A DNA stretch of 64,000 nucleotides from G965219965 sp965219965 (GCA_965219965.1 OZ244796.1:62001-126000); one strand, 5' to 3'. Shown: positions 42,480 to 51,867, counted from the stretch's first letter. Numbers and translations: made by a program. Notes: generated from the letters alone by a model not told the origin.

Positions 42480-44105
42480 GTGATAGAAAAAGCAACAAAT
42501 TCCAGAGTTTTTCTCATTATTCTTGCGGTTCAATTATGCGCCATATTTGTTAAGCAATGGCACTATGATGATGGCTGGGTGCTGGTGACGATTGAACAAC
42601 TCAAAGCCCTGAACCGCTTTAGCTATTTTTATATTTTAGACGATCCCGAATATACATTCGTCAAGCCGTTCTTTTATTTGCTGTCGCTTTTGCCCGCGGA
42701 TGGGTTTTCTAGCAAAGCCGTGTTTTTATTTTTACTGCCAAGTGCGCTTTGCTCGGCAGTGATGCTTTATGTGGTGCATAAAATTAATACACGCTTCCTG
42801 CTAGACAAGCTCACCATGTCGGGCGTGCTTATCCCGCTTTTGCTGTTGAATTATTTTTCTATCTATGGGCCAAGCGGGATTTCTATGCGGCCTGACATAT
42901 TTATTATGCTCGCCTGTGCCTATGCGATTTGGGCGCATTTGCGCTTGCGCGTAGATGGCCGCCTGACCGCTTTGCTTGGCTCTATATTTGCATCGGGCCT
43001 TGCGCTGAGTTTCCACCCGATTGGCGTGCTGGCGGGTTTTATCAATTTGTTTAGCTTTTTTCAAAATTTCCGCCGTCTTGAGCGCGGGCAGGTGCTAAGC
43101 ATTTTGCTGGTGGGTGCGGTGAGCATTGGGCTGGCCATTATGCTTTTGCTCTGGGGCAAAACCATTGGTGAATTTTGGGTGGATTTTGAAAAAATCTCCA
43201 ATGATAGGGGGCATTTCACGCCCTTTTACCATGAATATTTGCGCTATTTGCGGCTGATTTCTAATTATGGGCTTTACGGGGTTTTGATTGGCCTGCTGGT
43301 GCTGGTCGGGCTGTTTTATTGGCTGGCTGGTTTTGTCACAAAGAAAATTATCGGCCAAGTGCAAGGGCAAGGGTGGGTGCAAAATCTCAAAGATGTGCAA
43401 AGCATTTTCCTACTTAGCTTTTTGTTTCTGTTTATTTTCCCAATAAAATGGAGCCATTATGTTGGCCTTGTGATATTGCCCTTAGCTTTGCTGACACCCA
43501 TTATATTGACGCAATTATTGGATAAAATTTATTTGCGCTTCCTGCTACCCTATGGGCAGAAAATACTGGCCGCTTATCAGACACGGCGGGCGGCGGCGCG
43601 ACCCGGCTTTTTCAAGCGTGTTTTCACCACACCCGCCCGCGGCTTTTATTGGGGCATCGGCCAGCTATGCCGCATTGGCGATGTGAAAACTGGCCTGCAT
43701 GTGACCATGGTGGTTTTGCTGATTTACACTGGTTTTAATTTGGTCGCGCAATTTTGGAGCAATTATTATTTGCATAATCTTGTCGGCGCGAAAACCACCA
43801 CGGCGATAAATTGGGGAACATTGCAATCATTCCATTTGGGTCAACGGGTCTATGCCCACCCTTATTTAATGCCCCATTATAGCCTGTCTAATTTATCCAA
43901 GCGCGACCGCCCCGCCGCGCCCATTGCCGAAATTATTGAAGATTATGCGTTTTTAACAGGTTATGGCGGGCGCAAAAGCCGCGACGAATGTCCATTTGGC
44001 TATGTGAAAACAATAGAATTGGTTTTTGCCGGACGGCATTTGAAACATTGTGAAATCCATGTCGCCTTTCCGCGCTATTTTTATAATTATAGGTTTTTTG
44101 AATGA
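42480..44105 (+). CDS. Polytopic glycosyltransferase-like membrane protein (GT39/GT83 type)
   Basis: A 541-aa inner-membrane protein with about ten to twelve helices. A first periplasmic loop carries KQWHYDDGWVLV, the acidic pair position typical of GT-C enzymes that use polyprenyl-phosphate sugars. A GTG start at 42480 follows GGAGAGA; the TTG at 42468 would lie on the SD itself. Its stop overlaps the next gene's ATG (ATGA). It could transfer a sugar from the lipid donor made by the GT2 half of the preceding fusion. Family assignment is by layout, not a firm signature. Confidence 0.7.
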   Translation: MIEKATNSRVFLIILAVQLCAIFVKQWHYDDGWVLVTIEQLKALNRFSYFYILDDPEYTFVKPFFYLLSLLPADGFSSKAVFLFLLPSALCSAVMLYVVHKINTRFLLDKLTMSGVLIPLLLLNYFSIYGPSGISMRPDIFIMLACAYAIWAHLRLRVDGRLTALLGSIFASGLALSFHPIGVLAGFINLFSFFQNFRRLERGQVLSILLVGAVSIGLAIMLLLWGKTIGEFWVDFEKISNDRGHFTPFYHEYLRYLRLISNYGLYGVLIGLLVLVGLFYWLAGFVTKKIIGQVQGQGWVQNLKDVQSIFLLSFLFLFIFPIKWSHYVGLVILPLALLTPIILTQLLDKIYLRFLLPYGQKILAAYQTRRAAARPGFFKRVFTTPARGFYWGIGQLCRIGDVKTGLHVTMVVLLIYTGFNLVAQFWSNYYLHNLVGAKTTTAINWGTLQSFHLGQRVYAHPYLMPHYSLSNLSKRDRPAAPIAEIIEDYAFLTGYGGRKSRDECPFGYVKTIELVFAGRHLKHCEIHVAFPRYFYNYRFFE

Positions 44106-45862
44106 TACGATTTTGCAAACAATTATGCTTTTTGTTTTTGCTGGGGGTTTTGCTCGTGCCTTTATTTGCGCCCGTGCCAGCCAATGCAGATGGCTTGCGC
44201 GCCAAAATTGACACTTTGGTTAGAGACTGGCGCGCAGGCGATGATACATCCATTGCCTTTCCCGAAACGCATTTTCTGGTGAGCATTATCAATCGCGGCA
44301 TAATTGTTGAAGACGAAACCATAGAAGAAGATTTGCGCCGCTTAAAGGCAGATTATTTGCGCGGGGCGCAAGCGGGTAATTTGCAAGACCATTATGAAGA
44401 TGTTTTGCAAAGTCTCGCCAAATATACTGAATATAACGCGCAAATTAATGGTTTGGTTTTAACGGGTGCGTTGACTGATTTTGAAAAAGCCGTGCTGATT
44501 GATTATGTGCAATATATCAATCAATGCGTCCCAGAATTGGACACGCAATGTCGGGTGCGGATTGCTACGCTCATGTGCCATTTGACTCAAGCTGGCTGTG
44601 CGGCAGATGAGGAGCTGGAGGCGCATACAGATTTGAATACGGCCTATGAACCTCTTAATTTGGATAAATTAAACTTTTATCTTGCTCTTCAGCATCTAAG
44701 CGCGGGCAACCAAGCGGGCTTTAAGCGCGTTTATGGCCGCCTTGAGGATGTTAATTTGCAAGGCAGTTTGCGCGTGCTGGAAGAGTTTTACTTCCGTCAT
44801 AAAACCGACCCCAAATTGTTGAAAATTGACCGCCCTGACATTGTCCGCCGCCGCATTATTCGTGAATTTTCTGCCAAAGGCTGTGCGGCTTTTGATTTTT
44901 TAGACACGGAAACAGAATTTAGAGACGCAGATGCAAAAAATCTGTTTGGTTTTATTTATATCACGCCAACGCAGAAAAATAGACTTCTCGCACAAATTGT
45001 CCGCACCAGTATTTTATATAATTGTCCAGTGAAAAATAAAATCAGTCTTATCAAAGACCAGCTTGTTAAAGAAGATTTGCTTTTCGCTCTGCTGGAATTT
45101 GCCGATAAGACGGGGCAGGCGACAGAGATGATTAACACACTTCGCAGTGTGAAAGTGGTTAACCCTTATTTGAAATATCGTTTTCATTGGGAAGCGAAAA
45201 TGCATGAAATAGATGTTTATGAAGTCTTTGGCGGCCAGAAACTGACCTCATTGCGGCGTTTGAACCGTGCCATTAAGCGCGAGGTTAAAAGCTATGATGG
45301 GCTACACAGCTATTTTTATTCCTATATGGAAATAAAAATGCTGCATAAAATTTTGCAAGCCAATTTGGTGCCGCACCAAGTTTCCATGGACGCCATTCAC
45401 CGTGCGTATGAAGTATATGTTAGCCGCGAAAGGGACTTGTTCAAAAAAATCCGCCACTTTGCCTATTTGGGCGAGATATATAAGGATATGGGGCTGTTCC
45501 CAGAATATAGACAAAGCCAAAGGCATATATTGCACGATATTGTTAGCCCAGACTTGCACCGCAGTTTGAAAAAAGAAGTGCTGATTGAATTTTCACAATA
45601 TATGCTGGAGCAGGGCGAATATCAGGTCGCCGAAGTGCAGATTTTACGCTTTATTTCCGCCCCCCTTTGGCCCGCATCGTTCAAAGAAGAAGATAAATAT
45701 CTGGCCGATAAATTTGCGCTAACCATGGCGCAAAAAATGATAAAGCGCGGCGAAAATAAAAAGGCCGTGCGTATGCTCGGCTATATGTTTGACAAAGCCA
45801 ATGCTTTTCCCGCTTTGCTGGGCGCAGATGTGATGCCCGTGAGTAAAATTATCCTAAATTAG
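44102..45862 (+). CDS. Large exported protein of unknown function in the polysaccharide cluster
   Basis: A 586-aa protein with a signal peptide (FCKQLCFLFLLGVLLVPLFA, cleavage near ANA-DG) and then an almost wholly helical, polar chain without further membrane helices. Short helix-pair patterns (DYVQYINQCVPELDTQCRVR; LRVLEEFYFRHKTDPKLLKI) suggest an alpha-solenoid of TPR/HEAT type, but no repeat is regular enough to name. Cysteines near the first third may form disulfides. Its ATG overlaps the preceding GT-C gene, indicating a role tied to the same polysaccharide, perhaps in export or length control. I do not recognise a family. Confidence 0.6.
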   Translation: MIRFCKQLCFLFLLGVLLVPLFAPVPANADGLRAKIDTLVRDWRAGDDTSIAFPETHFLVSIINRGIIVEDETIEEDLRRLKADYLRGAQAGNLQDHYEDVLQSLAKYTEYNAQINGLVLTGALTDFEKAVLIDYVQYINQCVPELDTQCRVRIATLMCHLTQAGCAADEELEAHTDLNTAYEPLNLDKLNFYLALQHLSAGNQAGFKRVYGRLEDVNLQGSLRVLEEFYFRHKTDPKLLKIDRPDIVRRRIIREFSAKGCAAFDFLDTETEFRDADAKNLFGFIYITPTQKNRLLAQIVRTSILYNCPVKNKISLIKDQLVKEDLLFALLEFADKTGQATEMINTLRSVKVVNPYLKYRFHWEAKMHEIDVYEVFGGQKLTSLRRLNRAIKREVKSYDGLHSYFYSYMEIKMLHKILQANLVPHQVSMDAIHRAYEVYVSRERDLFKKIRHFAYLGEIYKDMGLFPEYRQSQRHILHDIVSPDLHRSLKKEVLIEFSQYMLEQGEYQVAEVQILRFISAPLWPASFKEEDKYLADKFALTMAQKMIKRGENKKAVRMLGYMFDKANAFPALLGADVMPVSKIILN

Positions 45863-45871
45863 TGCGTGGCC

Positions 45872-46267
45872 ATGGTGAATATTGATACCAAATTTATGAA
45901 ATTTGTGCTGGTCGGCGGGATAAATACTTTTTTCACATGGATTATGTTTGTCATATTGGTGGAGCTGTTTGACCAGCATTATAATGTCGGCGTTTTTGTG
46001 TCTTGGGTGATGGGCATGATTATCACCTATTGGCTTAACCTTGTTTTTGTTTTCACCAATTCCATTGTCAAAAAACCAAATAGCTTTATGAAATTTTCCG
46101 TCGTGGCGATTGGCTATCTCATTTCAAATATGATTTTAATAAAAATCGCCGTAGATGTGTTGCATTTTAATGCGTCCCTGTCGCAAGCCGCGATTATTGC
46201 GATTTTATTTATTTGCCGATATGTCGTGACCTCGCAATGGGTTTTTCGTGACGGGAAAATCGGCTAA
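45872..46267 (+). CDS. GtrA-family membrane protein
   Basis: A 131-aa protein with four membrane helices, first MKFVLVGGINTFFTWIMFV and last AAIIAILFICRYVVTSQWVF. The spacing, the FVLVGGxNT motif and the C-terminal RYVxxSxWVF are typical of GtrA, which flips or channels lipid-linked sugars for glycosylation. It fits with the GT2 half of the fusion and the GT-C protein upstream as a donor-supply trio (GtrA, GtrB-like, GT-C). ATG 45872 is chosen; GTG 45866 is an alternative. Confidence 0.85.
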   Translation: MVNIDTKFMKFVLVGGINTFFTWIMFVILVELFDQHYNVGVFVSWVMGMIITYWLNLVFVFTNSIVKKPNSFMKFSVVAIGYLISNMILIKIAVDVLHFNASLSQAAIIAILFICRYVVTSQWVFRDGKIG

Positions 46268-46364
46268 TGGCGTTTTTTCCCGCAGTTAAGGGGCGAGGAA
46301 ACACATCTCTGCTGGCGGCAGGGTGACATTTATTTTGTATTTTATGTAAGGTTGAGTTGGTTTT

Positions 46365-48182
46365 ATGCGTATTGGTAAAGTGTCGCTCTATGCGGGGGCG
46401 GGGGCAGTCTGGGCCGTGATTGGCCTGATATTTATGTGCAGCTTTGGCTTGTTGCAATGGAATTTTGCCAGCTTGGGCAGCTATTTAACGCCTAGAAATT
46501 TTCTCGGCTGGGCAGCGATTTTATCCATGAGCTTTATTGGTTTTGCCAGCGCGGTGGCAAGCGGCAAAATGCGCTGGGATAAAAGCTGGTGGGTTTTGTT
46601 TATCCCGCCATTTTATATTTTGGCGCGGATGTTTTTATTTTCCAGCCAAACCCCGTCCAGCACAATTTTGTCGGCTTTAATGCTACTCTTTTTCGCGCTG
46701 TTTTTGGTCGCGCTGATGCAAATAAATTTTAACGCAAAACATTGGCGCGTGATTTTGCTGATTTTGCTCCTCGGTGCGGCATTGGCGGCGGGGATTAGCT
46801 TTTTCCAGCCAGCTTATTTTAATATTTTCACCCCAACCAGCACGGGGCTGGGTTTTCTGCCCGCGCAAATGCAGGCCAAACATGCGGGCTTTTACCAGCC
46901 TAATTTAATGGCCAGCTTTTTTGCCACGCTGATTATATGGGCCGGTGCGATGCGGTTGGTGGACGGCGAAACAGGCGGGTGGGGTTTTAGCGCAATGGCG
47001 CATTTTTGCGTGGTGATTTTATCTATGGCTTTGTTCAAATCTGGCTCTCAGGCGGGCTTTTGGGGCTTGCTGAGCGCGGCGGCGGTTTTACTGATATTGG
47101 CCTATCGCATGGGGTGTCCGCGCAAAAGGGTTTGGGTATTTTTAGGCTGTGTGCTGGGCGGATTTTTCTTACAGCTTTTTTTGCCGCCCGTGCTTGAGCT
47201 TTTCTTTACGCCTAATGGGGTAGCGGGGATTTCTTTTAAGCATCATTTGGGCGCGTCATTTGACGCCAATAGAGATAAAATTTTCCAAACCCATCCGGTG
47301 CGGTTGTCTATTTGGCTGGTGTGCTTAAAGGTGATTATGCAAAACCCGTTTTGGGGTGTCGGGCTGGGGGCATTCACAGAAGTTTTTCACAATGCTTTTG
47401 TCGCCGCCAATGAGGCTGGCACATTATCTATCGTGGCGAATTTATCGCATCCGCATAATGAAATTTTAATGGTTATTTTTGAACAAGGGCTGGTGGGTTT
47501 ATGTTTTATTTTCGCGCCATGGCTTTGGCTGGCATGGAACATGAGGCGGCGGTTAAAGGGTCAGTTAAAGGGCGCGGATATAAGGCGGGCATGGTTTGTG
47601 ATTCCACTGCTTATGCCGATTGGTTTGCACAGCCTCGTTGAATTGCCGCTTTATTTATCTGGTCTGCATTGGCTTTTGCTCGGCTTGGGGCTGGCTTGGG
47701 GGCTGGGCGGGGCAATAGGTGCGGTGCGTACCATGCCGCAATGGCGGGCGCGATGGGCAGGGTTTGGCGGGCTGGTGGCGGCTTACGGGCTGGCCATATA
47801 TTTAACCGCCCATAGTGCCTATATGGCGCATGTGGCATGGCGGCATATTTATGCGGTGCATTACCCCGATTTGCGTAGCTTTATTGCTTATAGCGCGGCG
47901 CGGGAGGAATTGTATCATCCGTTTCTTGGTGCGTGGCTGCGGCGGCAAAACGCGCTGGCCATTGCAATGGCGGCTTTGGCGTATGATGAAAATGATGTGC
48001 TGGCATTTTTTCTGCCGCAAGTGGAACGCCAAAGGCATTATTTTGAAAATCCAAAAACATGGGCATTTTTGGCCGCCGCTTATGCGCGGTTAAATGAGCC
48101 GAAAAAATTAGCCGCGCATTTGCACAGGGTTAAAAATTTCTCGCGGAAAGATTATGAACGCTTGCGCCATTTGGCCAATTAG
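46365..48182 (+). CDS. O-antigen ligase/polymerase-type membrane protein (second copy)
   Basis: A 605-aa polytopic protein of the O-antigen ligase superfamily. It has about twelve helices and the diagnostic periplasmic loop NLSHPHNEILMVIFEQGLVG. The C-terminal 120 residues (about 485-605) are soluble, helical and contain a TPR-like tail (YARLNEPKKLAAHLHRVKNF), as in the PglL/Wzy_C group. It may be the polymerase, and the first copy the ligase, or the reverse. The stop overlaps that of the WecA-like gene on the opposite strand by 4 bp. Confidence 0.8.
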   Translation: MRIGKVSLYAGAGAVWAVIGLIFMCSFGLLQWNFASLGSYLTPRNFLGWAAILSMSFIGFASAVASGKMRWDKSWWVLFIPPFYILARMFLFSSQTPSSTILSALMLLFFALFLVALMQINFNAKHWRVILLILLLGAALAAGISFFQPAYFNIFTPTSTGLGFLPAQMQAKHAGFYQPNLMASFFATLIIWAGAMRLVDGETGGWGFSAMAHFCVVILSMALFKSGSQAGFWGLLSAAAVLLILAYRMGCPRKRVWVFLGCVLGGFFLQLFLPPVLELFFTPNGVAGISFKHHLGASFDANRDKIFQTHPVRLSIWLVCLKVIMQNPFWGVGLGAFTEVFHNAFVAANEAGTLSIVANLSHPHNEILMVIFEQGLVGLCFIFAPWLWLAWNMRRRLKGQLKGADIRRAWFVIPLLMPIGLHSLVELPLYLSGLHWLLLGLGLAWGLGGAIGAVRTMPQWRARWAGFGGLVAAYGLAIYLTAHSAYMAHVAWRHIYAVHYPDLRSFIAYSAAREELYHPFLGAWLRRQNALAIAMAALAYDENDVLAFFLPQVERQRHYFENPKTWAFLAAAYARLNEPKKLAAHLHRVKNFSRKDYERLRHLAN

Positions 48183-49240
48183 AAAAATTTCCTTATCAGA
48201 GAAGAAATGCGCCAGCTATGTTTGATAATGTAATGATAGGCAATAATCAGCCCAACAAAAAGCAATGACGCGCCCGCATCGCCGCCAAGCATATAGGCGA
48301 TAAGCCCCACCATAGTCAGGCCAATACTGAGCAAGCATATGACGGCTAATGTTTGCAAAGCGGTAAAGCCGAAACGCTGGAAAATATGATGCAAATGGCG
48401 GCGGTCGGGTTTGAAGGGCGATTTGCCCTTGCCCATGCGCCGCCACATGAGAATGAGCGTATCAATAACGGGCAAAGCAACAACCCAAAGCGTCATGGAA
48501 GCGGGCAAAGCACGGTCAGGCGGCAACTGGCTGTAATAAACCAAAATCCACGCAATCACAAAGCCAATGAGCATACTGCCCGCATCACCCAAAAAGGCTT
48601 TGCGCGGGGTGACAATGGCCATATTCACCAAAAGATAGCCCCCAATCGCACCGCGAAAAATGCCAAGACTTTCATCGTGAATCACATAGCCGCCCGTTAG
48701 CGTGATGATAAGTATCACAGCCGTGACGGCAATCATGGCCATCAGGCCAGCCAGCCCGTCAATGCCATCAATAAAATTAAACGCATTGGTCATGCCCACC
48801 ACAACAAAAACGGTCAGGAAGGGCCCAATCATGCCGATATTCACCATCGTGCCATTGGGCAGGGTGCCAATTTGGCGAATATAAATATCCGAACCAATGC
48901 ACATAATGGTGGCGGCAATAATCTGGCCGATAAGTTTGAAAAAAGGTTTGATGTCTAAAAGGTCGTCAAGGAATCCGATAATCACCAAAAACCCGCCCGA
49001 CCCTAACAGCCATTTAATTTCTGGCGGGATATTTTCAGCAAGAAGAAAAATCCCCGCAATGGCAAAATAAATCCCAATACCACCAATAAGCGGAATTTCA
49101 CCATGATGCTGTTTGCGCCCGCCGGGGAAATCCAGCAGCTTATATTTTTTCGCCAATGGAGCCAGCGCAAGCAAGGCCATAAGGGTGATAAGCCCCGCTA
49201 CAATGTCCCAAGGCAGATTTTTGAAAATGATGTCAGTCAT
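48179..49240 (-). CDS. Undecaprenyl-phosphate sugar-1-phosphate transferase (WecA-like)
   Basis: A 353-aa polyprenol-phosphate N-acetylhexosamine-1-phosphate transferase family protein with about eleven helices. Catalytic motifs are GFLDDLLDIKP (DDxxD), NAFNFIDGIDGLAG and FLGDAGSMLIGF, with a histidine-containing loop DRRHLHHIFQ. It loads the first sugar phosphate onto undecaprenyl phosphate and so starts lipid-linked glycan assembly. It is convergent with the second O-antigen ligase and divergent from the MFS gene. A MraY role is unlikely because no peptidoglycan genes are nearby. Confidence 0.88.
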   Translation of the reverse strand: MTDIIFKNLPWDIVAGLITLMALLALAPLAKKYKLLDFPGGRKQHHGEIPLIGGIGIYFAIAGIFLLAENIPPEIKWLLGSGGFLVIIGFLDDLLDIKPFFKLIGQIIAATIMCIGSDIYIRQIGTLPNGTMVNIGMIGPFLTVFVVVGMTNAFNFIDGIDGLAGLMAMIAVTAVILIITLTGGYVIHDESLGIFRGAIGGYLLVNMAIVTPRKAFLGDAGSMLIGFVIAWILVYYSQLPPDRALPASMTLWVVALPVIDTLILMWRRMGKGKSPFKPDRRHLHHIFQRFGFTALQTLAVICLLSIGLTMVGLIAYMLGGDAGASLLFVGLIIAYHYIIKHSWRISSLIRKFF

Positions 49241-49360
49241 TCATTTGCCAAAATTGGTTTTTCATTGCTCCTCTTATGCTTTATATAAGCAATCCGCCCG
49301 TATTAAAACTTTATTTCACCGCTTATTTGGTGGACAATCATGACCGAAAGGGGCGTTTAT

Positions 49361-50641
49361 ATGGCACAGCCAAAGCAAAGCAGTGCGAAAATGGCACGGA
49401 TACGCAAAATCGGCGTGCGCACGATTTTATTTTGCATGATGGTGGTCGGCATTGGCCAAGCGGCGGTTTATACGATTTTCCCGCTTATGGCGCGGCACTT
49501 TGATTTTAGCGAAATACAAACCAGCATTGCTTTGTCTATTCCCGCGCTTTTTTGGGCTTTATCCAGCCCGTTTTGGGGGCGGATGAGCGACCGCTTGGGG
49601 CGCAAAAAGGTGATGATTTTAGGGCTAAGCGGCATGGCTCTGTCTATGGGGCTGCTCAGTCTTGTGGTCTATATCCATAAAATTTACACCATGATACCGG
49701 TGTTTTTATTTGTCATGCTTTTGGCCAGCCGTTCTTTATTTGGGCTATTATCGCCCGGCACATTTACGTCCGCTATTGGCTATATGGCCGACCGAACAGG
49801 GGCGGAAGATCGTTCCGGCGGGGTGGCGGCTATTATTGCTGCCTTTAGCATTGGCACGATTTTGGGTCCCGGCATTGGGGCGGCATTGGTCGGGGCGGGT
49901 TTTACTGTGCCTTTTGCGGTTTTATTTGCGATTTCCTGTGCGGCTATGTTTGCCGTGCATCGGCTCGTGCCAGAAACGCGCTCACCTAGCAGCTTTGCCC
50001 GTAAAAGAAAAACAAAAAAATTGCGCTATAGAGATATTCGCATACGCGATTTTATGATTATTAGTTTTTTCAGTGGCATTATGCAGTCGGTGATTTTGCA
50101 AGTCACACCGTTTTTTGTGATTGACCAAATGGGGCTGAGCTTGCTGGAGTCCACGCAAATTGTCGGCGTGTCTATGACCGCCATGGCCATGGCCAATGTG
50201 TTTGCCCAAAGCGTGATTGTGAATCATTTCCGCTTTTCCATTGAAAGCCAATATATTTACGGCGTTTTATCATCGCTGGCAGGGTTTTCAGGTTTCTTTT
50301 TTCCGCTAACGCAAATTAGTTTAACTTTTTGCATGATTGCGCTGGGGGTTGGCTTTGGGCTGGTCCGCACGGCGACAAGTTCTGCCGCTTCTTTGAGCGT
50401 GAATAAAGATGAGCAGGGCGCGGTGGCCGGTTTGCTGGGCGCGGCTATTACTTTCGGCGTGGTGATGACGCCGCTTGTGCTGATGCCGCTTTATGTGGCC
50501 TATAATTTAGCCCCTTATTATTTGGCCTTTTTGGTGATGGGCATTATTAGCACTTTCGCCCGCAAAGCCTATCAAAGGGGCAATTATAAGGAGGCTTTCG
50601 GCACTTTTACGCCCAAAGATAGGCTTAATGGCCCCTATTAG
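49361..50641 (+). CDS. Major facilitator superfamily transporter
   Basis: A 426-aa transporter with twelve helices and the loop-2 MFS signature GRMSDRLGRKKVMILG. The helix-4 arginine lies in MLLASRSLFGLLSPGTF, and a GxxxGPxxG-like motif in helix 5 (GTILGPGIGAALVGAG) resembles drug-efflux members. The substrate is unknown. ATG 49361 follows AAGGGG at 49346-49351 with good spacing; ATG 49340 precedes that SD. It is divergent from the WecA-like gene and about 85 bp upstream of rpmJ. Confidence 0.85.
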   Translation: MAQPKQSSAKMARIRKIGVRTILFCMMVVGIGQAAVYTIFPLMARHFDFSEIQTSIALSIPALFWALSSPFWGRMSDRLGRKKVMILGLSGMALSMGLLSLVVYIHKIYTMIPVFLFVMLLASRSLFGLLSPGTFTSAIGYMADRTGAEDRSGGVAAIIAAFSIGTILGPGIGAALVGAGFTVPFAVLFAISCAAMFAVHRLVPETRSPSSFARKRKTKKLRYRDIRIRDFMIISFFSGIMQSVILQVTPFFVIDQMGLSLLESTQIVGVSMTAMAMANVFAQSVIVNHFRFSIESQYIYGVLSSLAGFSGFFFPLTQISLTFCMIALGVGFGLVRTATSSAASLSVNKDEQGAVAGLLGAAITFGVVMTPLVLMPLYVAYNLAPYYLAFLVMGIISTFARKAYQRGNYKEAFGTFTPKDRLNGPY

Positions 50642-50647
50642 CCGCTA

Positions 50648-50676
50648 TTGACAAGCAGGCAGGGGTCGGCTAGTTT
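50648..50676 (+). promoter_or_regulatory. Probable promoter for rpmJ
   Basis: TTGACA at 50648-50653 and TAGTTT at 50671-50676 with a 17-bp spacer, about 50 bp before the rpmJ ATG and just after the MFS stop. The -35 is consensus; the -10 is weaker. Confidence 0.6.
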
Positions 50677-50725
50677 CCGCCTCAATTCGGGAACAGCCCA
50701 CCTAATTGGCTGGAGGTCGGAGCTT

Positions 50726-50851
50726 ATGAAAGTTAAAAATTCACTCAAATCATTGCGCGGCAGGCATCAAAAAAACCAGCTTGTACGTCGGCGTGGCCGT
50801 CTTTATGTCATCAATAAAACCAATAAGCGTTTCAAAGCCCGCCAAGGCTAA
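50726..50851 (+). CDS. rpmJ: 50S ribosomal protein L36
   Basis: A 41-aa basic ribosomal protein. MKVKNSLKSLRGRHQKNQLV followed by RRRGRLYVINKTNKRFKARQ matches the alphaproteobacterial L36. It has no cysteine, so it is the zinc-free form. SD GGAGG at 50712-50716. It is preceded by a consensus-like promoter, as expected for this isolated ribosomal gene. The reading frame of the formylglutamate amidohydrolase begins inside it. Confidence 0.93.
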   Translation: MKVKNSLKSLRGRHQKNQLVRRRGRLYVINKTNKRFKARQG

Positions 50852-51635
50852 TTTATCGGACGCTTTTCACATTCTTAACCCTGAAGGCGTGCCGCATTTT
50901 CTGCTTTTATGCGACCATGCCAGCGCCTATATCCCGCCCGCTTATGACGGGCTAGGGGTGGCGGCGGAAATGCTAGACCGCCATATTGCTTGCGATATTG
51001 GCGCGGCAAATGTCACCACAGCTTTGGCCGAAAAATTAAACGCGCCTGCCGTGCTGGCTAATTTCTCGCGGCTTCTCATTGACCCTAATCGCGGGCTAGA
51101 TGACCCGACACTGATTGTTCAGCTTTCTGATGGGCATGTGATTCCCGCCAATCGCGGCATTGACCAGCCGCGCCGCCGCGATGATTGGCAAAAGCGGGTG
51201 AAAGAATTTTACCAGCCCTATCATCAGGCGATTGAAGGCTGTCTTGCCCGCGCCCAAAAGGCGGGCGTGGTGCCAATTATTTTATCTATTCATAGTTTTA
51301 CGCCCGTCTGGCGCGGGGTGGAACGGCCTATGCAGGCAGGCATATTATGGGATAAAGATGAACGCCTCGCACGGCATTTGCGTGCGGCTTTGTGTGACCA
51401 AATCCAACCCTTAGGCGATAATGAGCCTTATTCAGGGCGGTTGAAACATGACACGCTTTACCGCCATGCCACAGTGCATGGCTTTCCTAACGCGCTGGTT
51501 GAATTGCGCCAAGACACATTGCTAGAAGCGGGCGCGGGCGAAAAATGGGCGCAGTATTTTGCCCCCGCCATGCAGGTGGCGGCTCAAGATGCGGCGTGTC
51601 AAAAAATTACGCATTTCGGCTCCCATGCTGATTAG
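50805..51635 (+). CDS. N-formylglutamate amidohydrolase family protein (second copy)
   Basis: A 276-aa FGase-family enzyme. LLLCDHASAYIPPAY gives the first zinc-binding region, LIDPNRGLDDPTLI the central motif, and ILSIHSFTPVWRG and NALVELRQDTLL complete the active site. It differs from the first copy (30359-31258) and is closer to the shorter, general amidohydrolase type. The first in-frame ATG, at 50805, lies inside rpmJ and overlaps it by 47 nt in another frame, with no good SD. A non-AUG start nearer 50850 is possible, so the N-terminus is uncertain. Confidence 0.8.
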   Translation: MSSIKPISVSKPAKANLSDAFHILNPEGVPHFLLLCDHASAYIPPAYDGLGVAAEMLDRHIACDIGAANVTTALAEKLNAPAVLANFSRLLIDPNRGLDDPTLIVQLSDGHVIPANRGIDQPRRRDDWQKRVKEFYQPYHQAIEGCLARAQKAGVVPIILSIHSFTPVWRGVERPMQAGILWDKDERLARHLRAALCDQIQPLGDNEPYSGRLKHDTLYRHATVHGFPNALVELRQDTLLEAGAGEKWAQYFAPAMQVAAQDAACQKITHFGSHAD

Positions 51636-51702
51636 GTGGTTTTAAGCATGGCCGCATTTTGCTATGCTAAGCGGGCGGGAAGATATTAAAAGAGGAGTTG
51701 AT

Positions 51703-51867
51703 ATGTCAGGCTTTAACGACCCATCTGGCTGGGGTAAAAATATGGATAGGCCAGAGCATCTGAAAACCTATGATGGCTTTTTGAAATTCAGTAAATGGGC
51801 AACGCTTATTTGCGCCGCCGTGGTTGGTTTTCTGATTTTATTTGTATTTAATGGCGGCGGGCATTAA
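51703..51867 (+). CDS. aa3-type cytochrome c oxidase subunit IV
   Basis: A 54-aa single-span protein: polar N-terminus, then YDGFLKFSKWATLICAAVVG and a hydrophobic end LILFVFNGGGH. The FxGFxxFxxWxT-like pattern leading into one membrane helix is that of the small subunit IV of bacterial aa3 oxidases. The ATG at 51703 is preceded by AGAGGAG; the longer frame from 51664 has no SD. No other oxidase genes are nearby, which is common for this subunit. Confidence 0.8.
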   Translation: MSGFNDPSGWGKNMDRPEHLKTYDGFLKFSKWATLICAAVVGFLILFVFNGGGH

